This document shows positions 1-10,071 of a stretch of 64,000 bases of DNA, piece after piece. The stretch is from Rouxiella silvae (lineage in GTDB: Bacteria; Pseudomonadota; Gammaproteobacteria; Enterobacterales; Enterobacteriaceae). The stretch's first letter is position 1. Every line of letters begins with the position of its first letter. The stretch spans positions 1 through 64,000 of the forward strand of contig NZ_MRWD01000020.1 in the NCBI RefSeq assembly GCF_002093625.1. The letters are read 5' to 3'. The notes under the pieces are model-generated. The model was not told where the DNA came from, did no database searches, and saw only the letters and a list, made by a program, of their open reading frames with translations. A program made the position numbers and the translations under genes.

Positions 1-66
1 TATTGTCACTGGCTCATTGTATTTCCATGCGCTTATAAATAAAATTATCAGATATTTTTGGAGCAT
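1..66 (-). CDS. Possible start of an unidentified ORF running off the left edge
   Basis: The minus strand is open from an ATG at 66 (22 codons, hydrophobic start MLQKYLIILFIS) to the window edge. A good Shine-Dalgarno GAAGGAG lies 9 bases upstream; a second in-frame ATG sits at 84. It reads in the same direction as the T6SS genes, about 400 bases after clpV, so it could be the next gene of that cluster. Too little is visible to name it. Between this ORF and clpV (67-466) the DNA is AT-rich and I see no convincing gene. Confidence 0.3.
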   Translation of the reverse strand, partial: MLQKYLIILFISAWKYNEPVTI

Positions 67-466
67 GTATGCATACTCCTTCATTATAGACTTTTACTTC
101 AGCATTATCTCAGGGTATTCGATCGCCGAGGCATCCAACGAGCAAAAAGAGGAGCGAAAGCATTATTACTCTCAAAGCGCCTCCGGTGAGGGGGATGAGC
201 CAATTTTCTTTATATAAACGCTTTTTAAAATCCGCTAAGAAATGTAGAGTTAATTTAATTAATATTCGTGGTGATTTTTTTTTAACTTATAATCATTCGA
301 CTCAAAATAAGACCCGAAAATTTCCAAATCGGTCAGGTGATGGTTTTATGAGTCGATGAAAACCGTTTTGCCAGCGCGATTTCTCCCGTGGTAAGTCGCC
401 TCAGGCCACCTTCTTTTGTTTCGTCCATTCGATTCTTCTTTTGAAGTGGCCGCATCTTGGTCTTTT

Positions 467-3115
467 TTAGGGGGGATCAAATTCCAAAATAATGCCTTCT
501 TCTTCGGTCCAATCCATGGTTAGCAAGGTGGCACGTTGTGGTTCGTTCATGCGCACAAGTAACTGCTGACTTAATACCGGAAGGATTTGTTGATTGAGCA
601 GGCTGTCTATGTTGCGTGCTCCAGTTTCTGGAAGCAGGCAGGCGCTGACCAGCGTTTCGTAAAGCGGTTCTTTGAAAATGCATTGCAGGGCGTAATATTT
701 CCCCAGGCGTTTCGCCACTTGGCTCAGCTTCATTTCAACAATAGTGCGCATGGCCCGAGCGCTGAGCGGCCGATAGATAAGCGTTTGGAATCGAGCGAGC
801 AGGGCGGGCTGAAAATAGTCGCGCAGTATAGGATGCAGCAATTCTTGCAGTAAGGCCGTTGGCGCTTCTGGCTGTCGTTCAATCAGTTGCATCAGTTCGC
901 TACTGCCGAGGTTGGCAGTCATTAAAATCACTGTGTTGCGAAAATCAATTTCGCGGCCTTCTCCATCTCGCATCACGCCTTTATCAAATACTTGATAAAA
1001 AAGGCTAACGACATCCCGATGTGCCTTTTCAATCTCATCGAGCAACACCACGCTATAGGGCCGTTTGCGCACCGCTTCGGTTAAAATCCCTCCCTGACCG
1101 TAACCCACATAACCCGGCGGCGACCCCTTAAGCTGAGAGGCGGTGTGTGATTCCTGATATTCCGACATGTTTAAAGTAATCAGTGCCCGTTCGCCGCCAA
1201 AAAGAGCCTCAGAGAGTGCTCGGGCAGTTTCTGTTTTTCCCGTTCCACTCGGCCCGACCAGCAGAAACACCGCAAGCGGCCCTTGTTCTGAAGTTAGGCC
1301 GGTTTTGGCAGCTCGAAGGCGCTGCGCCATGTGGGTCAGCGCTTCATCCTGACCCACAACCTGCGTAGCGAGGTGCTGTTCCAACTGTAAAAGGTCGGTT
1401 TGTTTATCTTTGAGCAGGTTGCTGAGTGGAATACCTGTCCAATCTGCCACCACCGTCGCTACCGTACGGGCATCAACATCAAGCGAAAGCAGGGAGGTAG
1501 TGCTTTGTACGGCCGACAGTTGTTGCTGCAAATCTTTTAACAAAGAAGCCTGGGGATTTTCTCGGCGTGCTTCAATAATAAGCCTGCACAGGCTTTGTTC
1601 CTTTGCAAACTGTTGTTCTAGCCGGTATTGCTCAATTTTGAGCTCGCTGCGGCGCAGGCTGATTGCACCCGTATACCCATCAGGTGCAGGCGCTGCAATC
1701 AGCAGAATATCTTGTTCAATAGCCTGTTGTTCAACTTCAAGAGCAGAGAGCTCAGCATTTATTTGCATCAACACGGGGGGGAGAGTATCAAGACTTACGC
1801 GCACACGAGCGCCTGCGGTATCGAGCAGGTCGATGGCTTTGTCAGGCAGCTGTCGCCCCGTTAAATAACGGCGCGAAAGGGCTACGGCGGCAGTGATGGC
1901 AGCATCCGTGATGTATACGCCGTGATGCTGTGCATATCGGCTTTTTAGGCCGCGAAGCATCATGCTGGCCTTGCTGTCGTTGGGCTCGTCAACTTTTACG
2001 CGCTGGAATCGGCGTTCAAGAGCGGCGTCACGTTCAAAATACTGCTTGTATTCCGACCAAGTGGTCGCCGCGATGGTGCGTAATTCTCCGCGCGCCAAAG
2101 CTGGTTTTAGGAGGTTGGCGGCATCGGTGCCACCGGCCTGATTTCCTGCACCAATTAACGTGTGGGCCTCATCAATAAACAGCAGTATCGGCGTAGGCGA
2201 TTGCTGCACGGCATCGATGACGTTTTTTAAGCGCTGTTCAAATTCGCCTTTTACCCCAGCTCCGGCCTGTAATAGCCCGAGATCAAGCGTGCGCAGGGTG
2301 ACGGATTTAAGGCTGTCGGGTACGTTACCTTGAGCGATGAGTAGCGCGAGTCCTTCAACCAGCGCAGTTTTACCTACGCCCGGATCGCCCACCAGAATGG
2401 GATTATTTTTACGCCGACGTGAAAGGATGTCGATCATTTGGCGAATTTCATGGTCTCGGCCATAGACAGGGTCTATCTGCTGGGATCTGGCTTTGGCAGT
2501 TATGTCTTGGGTGAATTTATTGAGGGCTGATTGATGTGCCTCGCTGAGTGAGCTTTTGGACAGATTTGTGTCTGATAAACTCGATGCACTTAACGTTGAT
2601 CTCGGTAAATTCAGGCTAGCCAGTTGCTGAATGTCGGGGCGCTCCTCAGACTGGGCATCCAGCAGCGGCCGCAGGCGCAAAATTTGCGGCTGACTGAGGC
2701 TAAACAGCTGCCAGGCTCCTTCACAACGCATTATTTGCGGTTGTGCAATGAGTGCTTCAAGCAGGTGGATGCTGCGCACCCGATCGGCATTTTCCTGCAA
2801 TGAGGCCGTCAGCCAAGCCCCCCGTATTAAAGAGGTCAACGCATCCGAAAGCAGCGGCCGCGTCTGTACCGAACGAGGCAACCTGTCGAGATGGCCGAGC
2901 AACTCTTGCCACAAACTGTCGAGGTCCCACTCGTATCGGCGTGCCAGTACGGTAATGTCGCCTTCACCTTGTTCGAGAAGTTTAAGCAGCCAATGTTCGA
3001 GGGTTATCTCACTGTGCGCACGGGTTTGGCATAAAGATGCAGCGGCTTCCAGTGCCTTGGCGCAGTAAGGATTTAAACGACGGAGTAAAACGGCGGATTG
3101 ATTTTGCATACTCAC
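467..3115 (-). CDS. clpV: T6SS sheath-disassembly ATPase ClpV (TssH)
   Basis: This 882-residue protein is a ClpB/Hsp100-type AAA+ ATPase, the usual length for ClpV. In type VI secretion ClpV binds the contracted TssB/TssC sheath and unfolds it for reuse. Visible features: an N-terminal helical domain (about 1-150), a first Walker A GDPGVGKT (about 242-249) with Walker [11 protein letters not shown], a middle coiled region (about 400-510), and a second Walker A GPSGTGKT (about 620-627) with Walker [12 protein letters not shown]. The proof that it is ClpV rather than ClpB is context: it follows hcp and the tssB/C/K/L genes on the same strand. A start at 3115 gives the expected N-terminus. It is separated from hcp by a terminator-like hairpin. 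Confidence 0.93.
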   Translation of the reverse strand: MSMQNQSAVLLRRLNPYCAKALEAAASLCQTRAHSEITLEHWLLKLLEQGEGDITVLARRYEWDLDSLWQELLGHLDRLPRSVQTRPLLSDALTSLIRGAWLTASLQENADRVRSIHLLEALIAQPQIMRCEGAWQLFSLSQPQILRLRPLLDAQSEERPDIQQLASLNLPRSTLSASSLSDTNLSKSSLSEAHQSALNKFTQDITAKARSQQIDPVYGRDHEIRQMIDILSRRRKNNPILVGDPGVGKTALVEGLALLIAQGNVPDSLKSVTLRTLDLGLLQAGAGVKGEFEQRLKNVIDAVQQSPTPILLFIDEAHTLIGAGNQAGGTDAANLLKPALARGELRTIAATTWSEYKQYFERDAALERRFQRVKVDEPNDSKASMMLRGLKSRYAQHHGVYITDAAITAAVALSRRYLTGRQLPDKAIDLLDTAGARVRVSLDTLPPVLMQINAELSALEVEQQAIEQDILLIAAPAPDGYTGAISLRRSELKIEQYRLEQQFAKEQSLCRLIIEARRENPQASLLKDLQQQLSAVQSTTSLLSLDVDARTVATVVADWTGIPLSNLLKDKQTDLLQLEQHLATQVVGQDEALTHMAQRLRAAKTGLTSEQGPLAVFLLVGPSGTGKTETARALSEALFGGERALITLNMSEYQESHTASQLKGSPPGYVGYGQGGILTEAVRKRPYSVVLLDEIEKAHRDVVSLFYQVFDKGVMRDGEGREIDFRNTVILMTANLGSSELMQLIERQPEAPTALLQELLHPILRDYFQPALLARFQTLIYRPLSARAMRTIVEMKLSQVAKRLGKYYALQCIFKEPLYETLVSACLLPETGARNIDSLLNQQILPVLSQQLLVRMNEPQRATLLTMDWTEEEGIILEFDPP

Positions 3116-3274
3116 TTTTCCTTTTGGATACGCTACCGCCCTTGGCCTTTACCTTTGCAGGAAACCGAGGCCCATGAGGTCATACCCTATTAAATTATTT
3201 CGCTGTGGTTGGCTGATTAATGACGATGTTTGTTAAATAACTTCACGGAAGTGACTTAACAGACAGCATGAAAA

Positions 3275-3300
3275 GCAGCAGGTGAATGGCCACCTGCTGC
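3275..3300 (-). terminator. Terminator-like hairpin between hcp and clpV
   Basis: Perfect 10-bp arms GCAGCAGGTG/CACCTGCTGC with a 6-base loop, followed on the minus strand by TTTT. It begins 8 bases after the hcp stop, so it probably ends most hcp transcripts and lets only part continue into clpV. Confidence 0.75.
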
Positions 3301-3308
3301 GGTTTTCG

Positions 3309-3800
3309 CTACGCGGTTGCGCGCTCTTTCCATTCGTCGGAGTGAACGATTGTGCCGTCTATATAGGTCCAGATTATTTTGGTATAGCGAAGTTCAACCA
3401 CTTCTAAGTGGTTGTATTTCTCTTTGGCTATGTCCTTGATATCATGCATTTTTGGTGCAACTTTAACGACTTTCACATTTTCGAGCCTGGTGTTGAAATA
3501 TTCTCTTTCCTGACCCGAGTCGTCGATTTTGTACCATCTGAATTCTGCCGATTTCAGGGTTTGTCCCGTAGAAACCGCCTTGTATAAATACGGGCTGGAA
3601 GAGTCGACTTCTTTAGTAATAACAAAAGGTGTGTGAATGCGCGTGCCGGTCAATTTGCCGGTGTTATTATCGGTTGGGATATACAGGCTGTGGTCCTGTG
3701 CTACCACTTCGATGCTGCCTTCACGGCCCTGTACATCAACAGAGCCTTTTATATCTCCATCGTTGTTGTCTTTGAGCCATAAATAAATGGGAATTGCCAT
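3309..3800 (-). CDS. hcp: T6SS tube protein Hcp (TssD)
   Basis: This 163-residue protein has the Hcp N-terminus MAIPIYLWLKDNNDGDIKGS, an EVVAQDHSL segment and the alternating beta-strand pattern of the family. Hcp hexamers stack into the inner tube that the sheath propels, and also chaperone some effectors. It lies 3 bases after the OmpA-type gene and just before a strong hairpin, an arrangement that would give more hcp message than clpV message. No C-terminal extension is present, so it is a plain structural Hcp rather than an evolved Hcp-toxin. Confidence 0.92.
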   Translation of the reverse strand: MAIPIYLWLKDNNDGDIKGSVDVQGREGSIEVVAQDHSLYIPTDNNTGKLTGTRIHTPFVITKEVDSSSPYLYKAVSTGQTLKSAEFRWYKIDDSGQEREYFNTRLENVKVVKVAPKMHDIKDIAKEKYNHLEVVELRYTKIIWTYIDGTIVHSDEWKERATA

Positions 3801-3803
3801 GGG

Positions 3804-5555
3804 TTACTTTTCCTTGTGAGTCGTGATTCCTGCATCATTTCCTGATGAGGATGGGGGAACGAGTGCCTGAAGAGTGTCGTACCCTGGCACCTGTCTTATT
3901 TCGACGCGTCGGTTTCTTGCGCGGCCCAGTGGAGTATCGTTTGTAGCAATAGGCTGCGATGAGCCCAGCCCTTGAATTGAAAATGCATTGGGTGAAAGAT
4001 CACTGTTGGCAAGAATCCAGTCGCGCAACGCTTCAGCTCGTTTCACAGAAAGCTTCTGATTAAAAAGGGAATTGCCGGTTGTATCGGTATGCCCTGAGAT
4101 TTCAATTAGCCAGCCGGAGCTAACTTTGAGACTGACAAGTACGTTGGTCAGCAATTTTGCACTGTCAGGTTTTAGCTGAGACTTACCGATATCAAAGAGT
4201 GCAAGGCTGCTGAGGCGATAAGTTTGCGGTGTAGGCTGCGGTACAAGTTTAATGGGCACCGGAGGCGGGGAGATAACCGGTGCAGTCCAGTTGCTGATAG
4301 CCTGCTGAATCGGTAGCCTCAAATTTCCCCCCTGATACAGCGCCATGCTTAATGACAGCGGCACGCCTTCTATCTGATGGCGAGTAATTTGCTGCTCGTC
4401 GTCTCTCAACTGCCGCTGAGCCAAAATCTTGTGCTCCGGCGGTGTACCGCTGAGATGTTTATAAACGCGCAGATCGTCGCTGATGGCGTGGATAAATTTT
4501 TTATTGTTGGCATAGCTGGCAAGCATCATCGCCATCAGCGCCAGTGCAACAATGCCGCCGCTTGTCAGGATAAAACGTTGCATGGGTGAGAGTACTGCAG
4601 GTTGGCGTAACATCGGCAGCAAGCAGTCAGGAAAGGGCAACCCATTACTTTTAAATGTGCGTGCAGAGATCGACAATGTTGTTTTGTCGGTCAGCCTGTG
4701 TTGCCAAAGATTATTTTCTACAGACTGGAGCGAGGAGAAGTTTATGGCCACGGCGGTTACGTTAATCACTGGCGTACTTTGCTGAGTCTGAAGTAGCTCA
4801 TCAATGACCACGGTATTAAGCCAGTCTGTAAGAGTATTCAGCCAGAGAATCTGGCCAATGCCGCCACTCTGCAACTGTTGCCAAGCTGCTATATCTATTC
4901 CGCTGCCGTCTGCGGATTGAACGCGTATTATTGATTGCTGGCGGCTGTTAAGTGCACTTTCATGCACAAACCACTGCCCGGAGCACGGCATCGTTGTCGA
5001 TAGCGGGTTGAGGTATGCACAAAGCAGAATCGGCGGGGCGGCGGGTAGCCAGCGTCGAGATTCATTTATTCTTCTTCTCCAAAGATGGATAACGGCGCGA
5101 AATTTGGCTTCGTCATTGTGCTGCTCCGGGGCGATACACAGTACTATTGACAGTTGGCTAAGACGGTCGGGTGCGACGGCGGCAATCCATTTTATGGCCT
5201 GCATAAAATCTTCAGGTTCAGGCGTGGCGAGATACCATCCCTGACGAATCTTTCGTGGTTCCGGTTGTTCAGAGGCCTGAGCCGTGGTTGAAAAAAGTAA
5301 GCGGCTGTCTCCACACAACAGCACCAGCATGCCATCAAATCCTGCTTCCGGCAGTGACCAACCGCTGGCATTGTCAAGCTGACTCCGTGAGTGACGATGC
5401 CATAAAAGGTAAATGCAGCCCGATGTCACCCACAGAATAATGATGCAGGTAAGCGCAATGCTGATGCTGATATTTAGGCGCAGAAATCCCCATAGAATGA
5501 GCACGGCCAGTGCGCCAGTAAAACATCCCAACAGGCATTTTGTGATGTCAGGCAT
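3804..5555 (-). CDS. T6SS-associated inner-membrane protein with C-terminal OmpA peptidoglycan-binding domain
   Basis: This 583-residue protein has two N-terminal membrane segments (about 5-27 and 29-52), a further one near 330-350 (IVALALMAMMLASYA), a proline-rich linker, and a C-terminal OmpA-like domain (about 450-555). The domain carries the peptidoglycan-binding signature GHTDTTGNSLFNQKLS and the terminal GRARNRRVEI motif. Lying between tssL and hcp, it probably anchors the T6SS membrane complex to the cell wall, the role of TagL or OmpA-fused TssL proteins. Here TssL is a separate gene without the OmpA part. A named subunit symbol would be a guess. Confidence 0.8.
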   Translation of the reverse strand: MPDITKCLLGCFTGALAVLILWGFLRLNISISIALTCIIILWVTSGCIYLLWHRHSRSQLDNASGWSLPEAGFDGMLVLLCGDSRLLFSTTAQASEQPEPRKIRQGWYLATPEPEDFMQAIKWIAAVAPDRLSQLSIVLCIAPEQHNDEAKFRAVIHLWRRRINESRRWLPAAPPILLCAYLNPLSTTMPCSGQWFVHESALNSRQQSIIRVQSADGSGIDIAAWQQLQSGGIGQILWLNTLTDWLNTVVIDELLQTQQSTPVINVTAVAINFSSLQSVENNLWQHRLTDKTTLSISARTFKSNGLPFPDCLLPMLRQPAVLSPMQRFILTSGGIVALALMAMMLASYANNKKFIHAISDDLRVYKHLSGTPPEHKILAQRQLRDDEQQITRHQIEGVPLSLSMALYQGGNLRLPIQQAISNWTAPVISPPPVPIKLVPQPTPQTYRLSSLALFDIGKSQLKPDSAKLLTNVLVSLKVSSGWLIEISGHTDTTGNSLFNQKLSVKRAEALRDWILANSDLSPNAFSIQGLGSSQPIATNDTPLGRARNRRVEIRQVPGYDTLQALVPPSSSGNDAGITTHKEK

Positions 5556-5564
5556 GAGTATTCC

Positions 5565-6236
5565 TCATGGCAGCATCTGCGAAATATACTGCTGTAGCAG
5601 CGAGTCTACTTGCCACCACAGGGCAACCAGTGCAAAGGCGGTCAAAGGTAGCCACATCCAAATAGATTTTTTGTGCGCTAGTCTTCTACCTTGACTCGCC
5701 ATAATGGGCAAATCCTGGCTGACTGTAAAAGGTGCCACCCTTTTTGACAGCGCCTCACGAATGTTTTCACCGCGCGGATCGTCCTGCTCCCTGTAGCGTC
5801 CACTGAACCCTAAAAGCAGCACGCGGTGAAAACAGGTAAGCACAGCGATATCGGCGGAGGGCTGGGCCATGACGCAACGGATCCTGTCCCACAGTCGCTC
5901 ACCTGCCTCAAGCGTATTAAAATATTTTGCCTGCAGAGGGGATTTGAGCCATTCGTGATAACCCTCGTCCAGCTCGTGCCGATTCATTACGCTTTCATCC
6001 CAAAGGGCACAGAGGGCATAAAGTATGTGTTCAATGGATTGTGCCGGCGCGTCGAATGATTCAAGTGCTTCTCGAGCGCTGTCGATTTGGTGACAGGCTT
6101 GGCGATAAAGTGTCTTACCGTTGCTAATCTTTGCGCCGTTGCGCAACTGACACACGGCCAGCCAAGTGTCGGCAAAGAGTATGTCTACGTTGAATGGCCG
6201 TGGGCCGTGGGAATGCGGCGAACTGTTATCGTTCAT
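5565..6236 (-). CDS. tssL: T6SS membrane-complex protein TssL (DotU/IcmH family)
   Basis: This 223-residue protein matches the short DotU-type TssL: a cytoplasmic helical domain with the family features YHEWLKSP and RVLLLGFSGRYRE, then one C-terminal membrane segment (about 195-212, WMWLPLTAFALVALWW). TssL works with TssM and TssJ as the trans-envelope complex and recruits the TssK baseplate. It overlaps tssK by 4 bases, so the two are translationally coupled. There is no OmpA extension; that function is on the next gene. Confidence 0.9.
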   Translation of the reverse strand: MNDNSSPHSHGPRPFNVDILFADTWLAVCQLRNGAKISNGKTLYRQACHQIDSAREALESFDAPAQSIEHILYALCALWDESVMNRHELDEGYHEWLKSPLQAKYFNTLEAGERLWDRIRCVMAQPSADIAVLTCFHRVLLLGFSGRYREQDDPRGENIREALSKRVAPFTVSQDLPIMASQGRRLAHKKSIWMWLPLTAFALVALWWQVDSLLQQYISQMLP

Positions 6237-7570
6237 GTGCGCAGCACCGCAAAGAGTTCGAGTTGGATTTCCCCCAGCGTGGCAGGGACATAAAATACGC
6301 AGCTACCGGACTCCAGCATGGCCTGCGCCGCTGGGTGAGAGACGTCTAAAGCAAAGTATTGATTTTCGAGACGCAGTGGAAGGGCGGCAGGGACATGGCT
6401 TAATGCCTTAAGCGGCACGCCGTGTAAAGCGACATTAATGACATCGGTAACGTCATCGGGGCTGCCTGCTTTACAAAGCATGGGGAACTGTTTGTGTATC
6501 ACGTTTGGCGCGAGAGTAGAATGAACCGATAGATAGAGATCCGCTCCCTCACGCAATCGAGCGTCGTGCAGTTCGCCTTTCCAAAACTGCCCATTGTTCG
6601 TCAGTTCAATAACGATGACGCGTGAAGGCAGACTCGCTTCAAGAAGATTGCTCAGTAACGCCAGAAGCGGCGGAAATACGCGCTCGGGCACGTTATGCTG
6701 ATAGGGCGGTATCGCGTCGGTACTGTGCTCAAGAGAGAAAGTCAGCAGACTTCCTGCCAGACGTGCAAGCTCGCGATAAAGCAGTTCGGGATGCAGACGC
6801 GGATGTGATAGCAGATTTTCAAGTACCGGCTCATGACTGTTCAAGGCATTCAATAGCCAAAAAAGCGAGACGTCGGCGACGGAAAAGTCAGCCATGCGCT
6901 GGTTGTTTTCACGCCGCATCGCCATAAGTCGACTGCGTTTTGCTTTTAAACGATGAGTGAGTTGACGCAGCGACTCCAGCAGCATCGGGCTAGCGGTAAG
7001 CGCCATCATCGGAGGAATAAACGCGGAATCAAACGTCCATTCGCCTTGAGAATTACGAGCCAGGCGTGCGATGGGCAACGTCAAATACTCCTTATTCTCC
7101 TCATGACCATAGCGCAGAGTCATTGCGTGGCGCATTACGGCGATGTCCGTCTGCTCTAGACCCGCAAGATCCTGCACGCTAACCCATTCTTGCTGATAGC
7201 GACGTGGATGCTCGCTGTGCCGGTTTTCATCAACGTTTCCACCGTTGGCATGGAGCAGCGGCAGTGCGAGTACGACTTCGACGGCGCTATGTCCGCTGAG
7301 AGTAGACAGGTCGCAAGGCGGTGGCAGGTTGTCGGCAATGGCCGTATTAATCAGCGTGCCATCCTGAAAGCGAACGCTCAGTTTTAGCGCGCTCAGCCGC
7401 AATATGGCAAGGGCGCTGTCATCAAATTCTGCCTGCAGTACCCCCCAAGGATGCGCGAGTGCCATATAGGCCAGGCAGTCAGAGGCATGGGCGTTCCACA
7501 AAGTTTGTTGCTGAAACATCTGAGGGGCCAGAAAAGCCCCGTCGCTCCAGAGTGGTCGATAAATTCTCAT
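6233..7570 (-). CDS. tssK: T6SS baseplate protein TssK
   Basis: This 445-residue protein starts MRIYRPLWSDGAFLAPQMFQQQ, the characteristic TssK N-terminus, and has the family length. TssK trimers link the baseplate to the TssL/TssM membrane complex. It lies between tssC and tssL, 13 bases after tssC and overlapping tssL, so it is part of one transcript starting at tssB. No frameshift or missing region is visible. Confidence 0.92.
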   Translation of the reverse strand: MRIYRPLWSDGAFLAPQMFQQQTLWNAHASDCLAYMALAHPWGVLQAEFDDSALAILRLSALKLSVRFQDGTLINTAIADNLPPPCDLSTLSGHSAVEVVLALPLLHANGGNVDENRHSEHPRRYQQEWVSVQDLAGLEQTDIAVMRHAMTLRYGHEENKEYLTLPIARLARNSQGEWTFDSAFIPPMMALTASPMLLESLRQLTHRLKAKRSRLMAMRRENNQRMADFSVADVSLFWLLNALNSHEPVLENLLSHPRLHPELLYRELARLAGSLLTFSLEHSTDAIPPYQHNVPERVFPPLLALLSNLLEASLPSRVIVIELTNNGQFWKGELHDARLREGADLYLSVHSTLAPNVIHKQFPMLCKAGSPDDVTDVINVALHGVPLKALSHVPAALPLRLENQYFALDVSHPAAQAMLESGSCVFYVPATLGEIQLELFAVLRT

Positions 7571-7583
7571 TACAACTCCGGCT

Positions 7584-9122
7584 TCAGGCTTTCGCTTTCG
7601 GCATTTGGGAGACCAGCGATAGGCTTACGTCCATACCTTCAACCTGAAAATGTGGGACGGCATACAGTTTCACGCGGAAAAAGCCCGGGTTGTCGTCGAT
7701 ATCCTCGACTGATACGCGCGCATCGCGCAGCGGATGGGAAGCTTGCAGATCATCGCCAGGGTCTGTCATTTCGGTGACCAGATTGCGCACCCAATTGTTG
7801 AGTTCCATTTCAAGCAGGCTGCGGTCTTTGGTCGTACCGATATTTTCGCGTTGTATAAGTTTCAAGTAGTGAGCAATGCGGGAAAGGAGAAAAATGTAAG
7901 GCAAGCGGGCGTTGATTCTGCTGTTTGCTGTGGCATCAACCGTGTCATACAGAGCCGGTTTTTGCGTCGAGTTAGCCGAGAAAAAACAGGCATAATCGCG
8001 GTTTTTATAGTAGGAAAGCGGTATAAAGCCTAGGTTCGCAAACTCGAACTCACGGGTTTCGGGGATCATCACTTCAGAGGGGATTTTCACCTGATTGCCA
8101 GTACCAAGGTCGTAAAGGTGGATAGGCAAATCGGCGACTGCACCGCCGGCCTGCGGGCCACGAATCTGTACACACCAACCGTTCTGAATAAAGCTTTTCA
8201 CCAGATTTGCAGCAAATGAGAACGATGCATTCGTCCACAGGTATTTTTCGTGATCCGGGCCTTTAACCTCTTCAACATAGTTAAAGCTGCGTACCGGAAG
8301 TGTATCGGGGCCGTAAGGCAAGCGTCCGAGTACGCGAGGCATTGTCAGGCCGATGTAGCGCGCATCGTCAGATTCGCGAAACAGTTTCCATTTAATATAT
8401 TCGGCGCGATCGAAGTAGTTACCGATATCCTTAATAGCAGCAACATCTTCCATGGTTTTTTTAAGAAAGAATTCAGGGCCGACCGAGCCGATGAAAGGCA
8501 TATGTGCGGCTGATGAGACTTTTGAAATATTGCGCAGCAGGGCGATATCCTGAGGGCTGGCGTCAAATTCGTAATTGGAGATGATCGAGCCGATAGGTTC
8601 GCCGCCTGGCGTATCGTATTCCTGAATGTAGGTGTGTCGATAAAGGCCACTTTGAATAATTTCAGGACAGTCCTCAAAGTCCTGTCGCAGAGCGTTTTTA
8701 GAGACGTCCAGCAGCTCTACTTTAACATTTTGGCTAAAATCCGTGCGGTCAATTAGAAACTTCAAACCGCGCCATCCTGATTCAATGCGTTGAAATTCAG
8801 GATGATGCATGACGACGTCTAGCTGGCTACTGATTTGCTCGTCCAGCATGGCGATATGACAATCCAGCAGACTTTTATTTAGCCTCTCTACTTTTTGGCC
8901 AGACTGTTTCAGGCGCTGAAGAAAGACCTGCACGCTAGCCGTGACGCGTTCATCGGTGGTAACGTCCGACAGGGCCTGATTGTCTTGGAAGAGGTTAATA
9001 TCCCCGAGAGAGGACACCGGTTTCAGATTTATTTTTTCAAACAAAGACGCATAGACACTTCCTTGTTCGGCATGTTCTATCACAGTGGTCTGGCTTTTTT
9101 GCGTTGTTTCAATAGCAGGCAT
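7584..9122 (-). CDS. tssC: T6SS large sheath protein TssC (VipB/ImpC)
   Basis: This 512-residue protein has conserved TssC features: HHPEFQRIESGWRGLKFL, DASPQDIALLRNISKVSSAAH, WKLFRESDDARYIGLTMPR and a C-terminal PGFFRVKLYAVPHFQVEG segment. With TssB it forms the contractile sheath around the Hcp tube. It follows tssB by 35 bases in the same transcript. The complete length and intact motifs suggest a functional protein. Confidence 0.94.
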   Translation of the reverse strand: MPAIETTQKSQTTVIEHAEQGSVYASLFEKINLKPVSSLGDINLFQDNQALSDVTTDERVTASVQVFLQRLKQSGQKVERLNKSLLDCHIAMLDEQISSQLDVVMHHPEFQRIESGWRGLKFLIDRTDFSQNVKVELLDVSKNALRQDFEDCPEIIQSGLYRHTYIQEYDTPGGEPIGSIISNYEFDASPQDIALLRNISKVSSAAHMPFIGSVGPEFFLKKTMEDVAAIKDIGNYFDRAEYIKWKLFRESDDARYIGLTMPRVLGRLPYGPDTLPVRSFNYVEEVKGPDHEKYLWTNASFSFAANLVKSFIQNGWCVQIRGPQAGGAVADLPIHLYDLGTGNQVKIPSEVMIPETREFEFANLGFIPLSYYKNRDYACFFSANSTQKPALYDTVDATANSRINARLPYIFLLSRIAHYLKLIQRENIGTTKDRSLLEMELNNWVRNLVTEMTDPGDDLQASHPLRDARVSVEDIDDNPGFFRVKLYAVPHFQVEGMDVSLSLVSQMPKAKA

Positions 9123-9157
9123 CGGTATAGTCTCAAGTTAATTTTGACAAGAAAGAG

Positions 9158-9655
9158 TTAGGCGTCTTTAGGGGCTAGGGCGGCCAACTCACTGCGCAGG
9201 TCGTCGCTCAATACATCACTTTTTAGAATGACCTCAAGCTCTTTACGAAAGGTTGCGTTATCTAAAAGGTTGGATTTTAGATCGCGCAATAAATTACGCA
9301 TTGAAAGCAGCGCGCGCAGTTGGGGTATTTGTCTTGCCACCTGTTCCGGTTCAAAATCTTTCATGTTTTTGAAACGTAGCTTGATATTTTCCTCACTGTT
9401 TTCACCTGAAAGTGTATTTTTAACGGTTAAGTTTAAGAGAGGGTTGAAATCGGCTAATACATTGTTGAAGTTGTTTTTATTGATGCTTGTTTTTTTTCGC
9501 TCAGACAGTGAGCTTTGATCTTTTTCATTACTGTAATCCCCCATTACCATTAATTTTAAGGGCAGTTCTACCTTCTTTTTTGCCCCCCCCGTATGCAGGT
9601 CGAGTTGAATGTTTACGCGCGCCTTAGGTATTTCTTCCTGAAAGCTATTAGACAT
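9158..9655 (-). CDS. tssB: T6SS small sheath protein TssB (VipA/ImpB)
   Basis: This 165-residue protein has the family motifs KARVNIQLDLHTGGAKKKVELPLKL (split here: KARVNIQLDL then GGAKKKVELPLK) and a LRALLSMRNLLRDLK helix used for sheath binding. It is the first gene of the leftward T6SS run, with a Shine-Dalgarno AAAGGAAT before the ATG at 9655. Codons 22-25 contain an uninterrupted run of eight G residues on the coding strand followed by six A residues, an unusual mononucleotide tract near the N-terminus where slippage would abolish the sheath. Confidence 0.92.
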   Translation of the reverse strand: MSNSFQEEIPKARVNIQLDLHTGGAKKKVELPLKLMVMGDYSNEKDQSSLSERKKTSINKNNFNNVLADFNPLLNLTVKNTLSGENSEENIKLRFKNMKDFEPEQVARQIPQLRALLSMRNLLRDLKSNLLDNATFRKELEVILKSDVLSDDLRSELAALAPKDA

Positions 9656-10008
9656 ATTTAAATTCCTTTTAATGTTTTTTATTACGGTTTTATAGCACGC
9701 GGATAAACACTGTTATGCAGTATTACAAGGCTATAAAATGTTTGGATTAATTGTTTTTATAATTATCGGTTTAAGCCTTTTCTTATTTTTGACATGATAT
9801 TCCTGAGTGGGAAATAATCAAGCGAGTAACGTGTTGCAATGGAAATATTTTTTAAATGTGGGGTTTATTGATTGTTTGATAAATGAGTTGAAAGCATTCA
9901 TGTAATATACTTATGCTTTATTAGGATTACTGTTAGATAGTTTTTTTATTTATGAAAGATTTAATTAATTAAATTGGTTTTATGCATAAATTTTAAGAAA
10001 ATAAAATA
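9656..10008 (-). promoter_or_regulatory. AT-rich leader/promoter region of the T6SS operon
   Basis: About 350 bases without a supportable gene on either strand, strongly AT-rich, between the terminator of the DeoR gene and tssB. The T6SS promoter must lie here. I could not pick out a convincing -35/-10 pair or sigma-54 site by eye. The AT-richness would suit H-NS-type silencing, which is inference. Confidence 0.4.
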
Positions 10009-10033
10009 CCTGAAGGGCAGTCGCCACTTCAGG
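10009..10033 (-). terminator. Terminator of the DeoR-family gene
   Basis: Arms CCTGAAG (10009-10015) and CTTCAGG (10027-10033), extended by an inner GGC/GCC pairing, followed on the minus strand by a T-rich run (TATTTTATTTTC). It sits 39 bases after the regulator's stop codon. Confidence 0.75.
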
Positions 10034-10071
10034 CATTTTTAATAGGGAAGAGGCGCGCTTAACCGTCGGTG

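Noticed and set aside
17-217. Plus-strand 66-codon ORF at the left edge
   Set aside because: Low-complexity AT-rich start, no ribosome site and no recognisable domain; it runs against the T6SS transcript direction and overlaps a better minus-strand start at 66.
115-270. Minus-strand frame ending LFLLVGCLGDRIP that looks like a lipoprotein signal or a gene remnant
   Set aside because: The frame has no ATG/GTG/TTG until an internal ATG 18 codons from the end, and it stops right after the lipobox-like Cys; too short to support as a gene.
1410-1868. Long plus-strand ORF opposite clpV
   Set aside because: Antisense shadow of a strongly coding gene; Ser/Arg/Cys-rich sequence without domain features.
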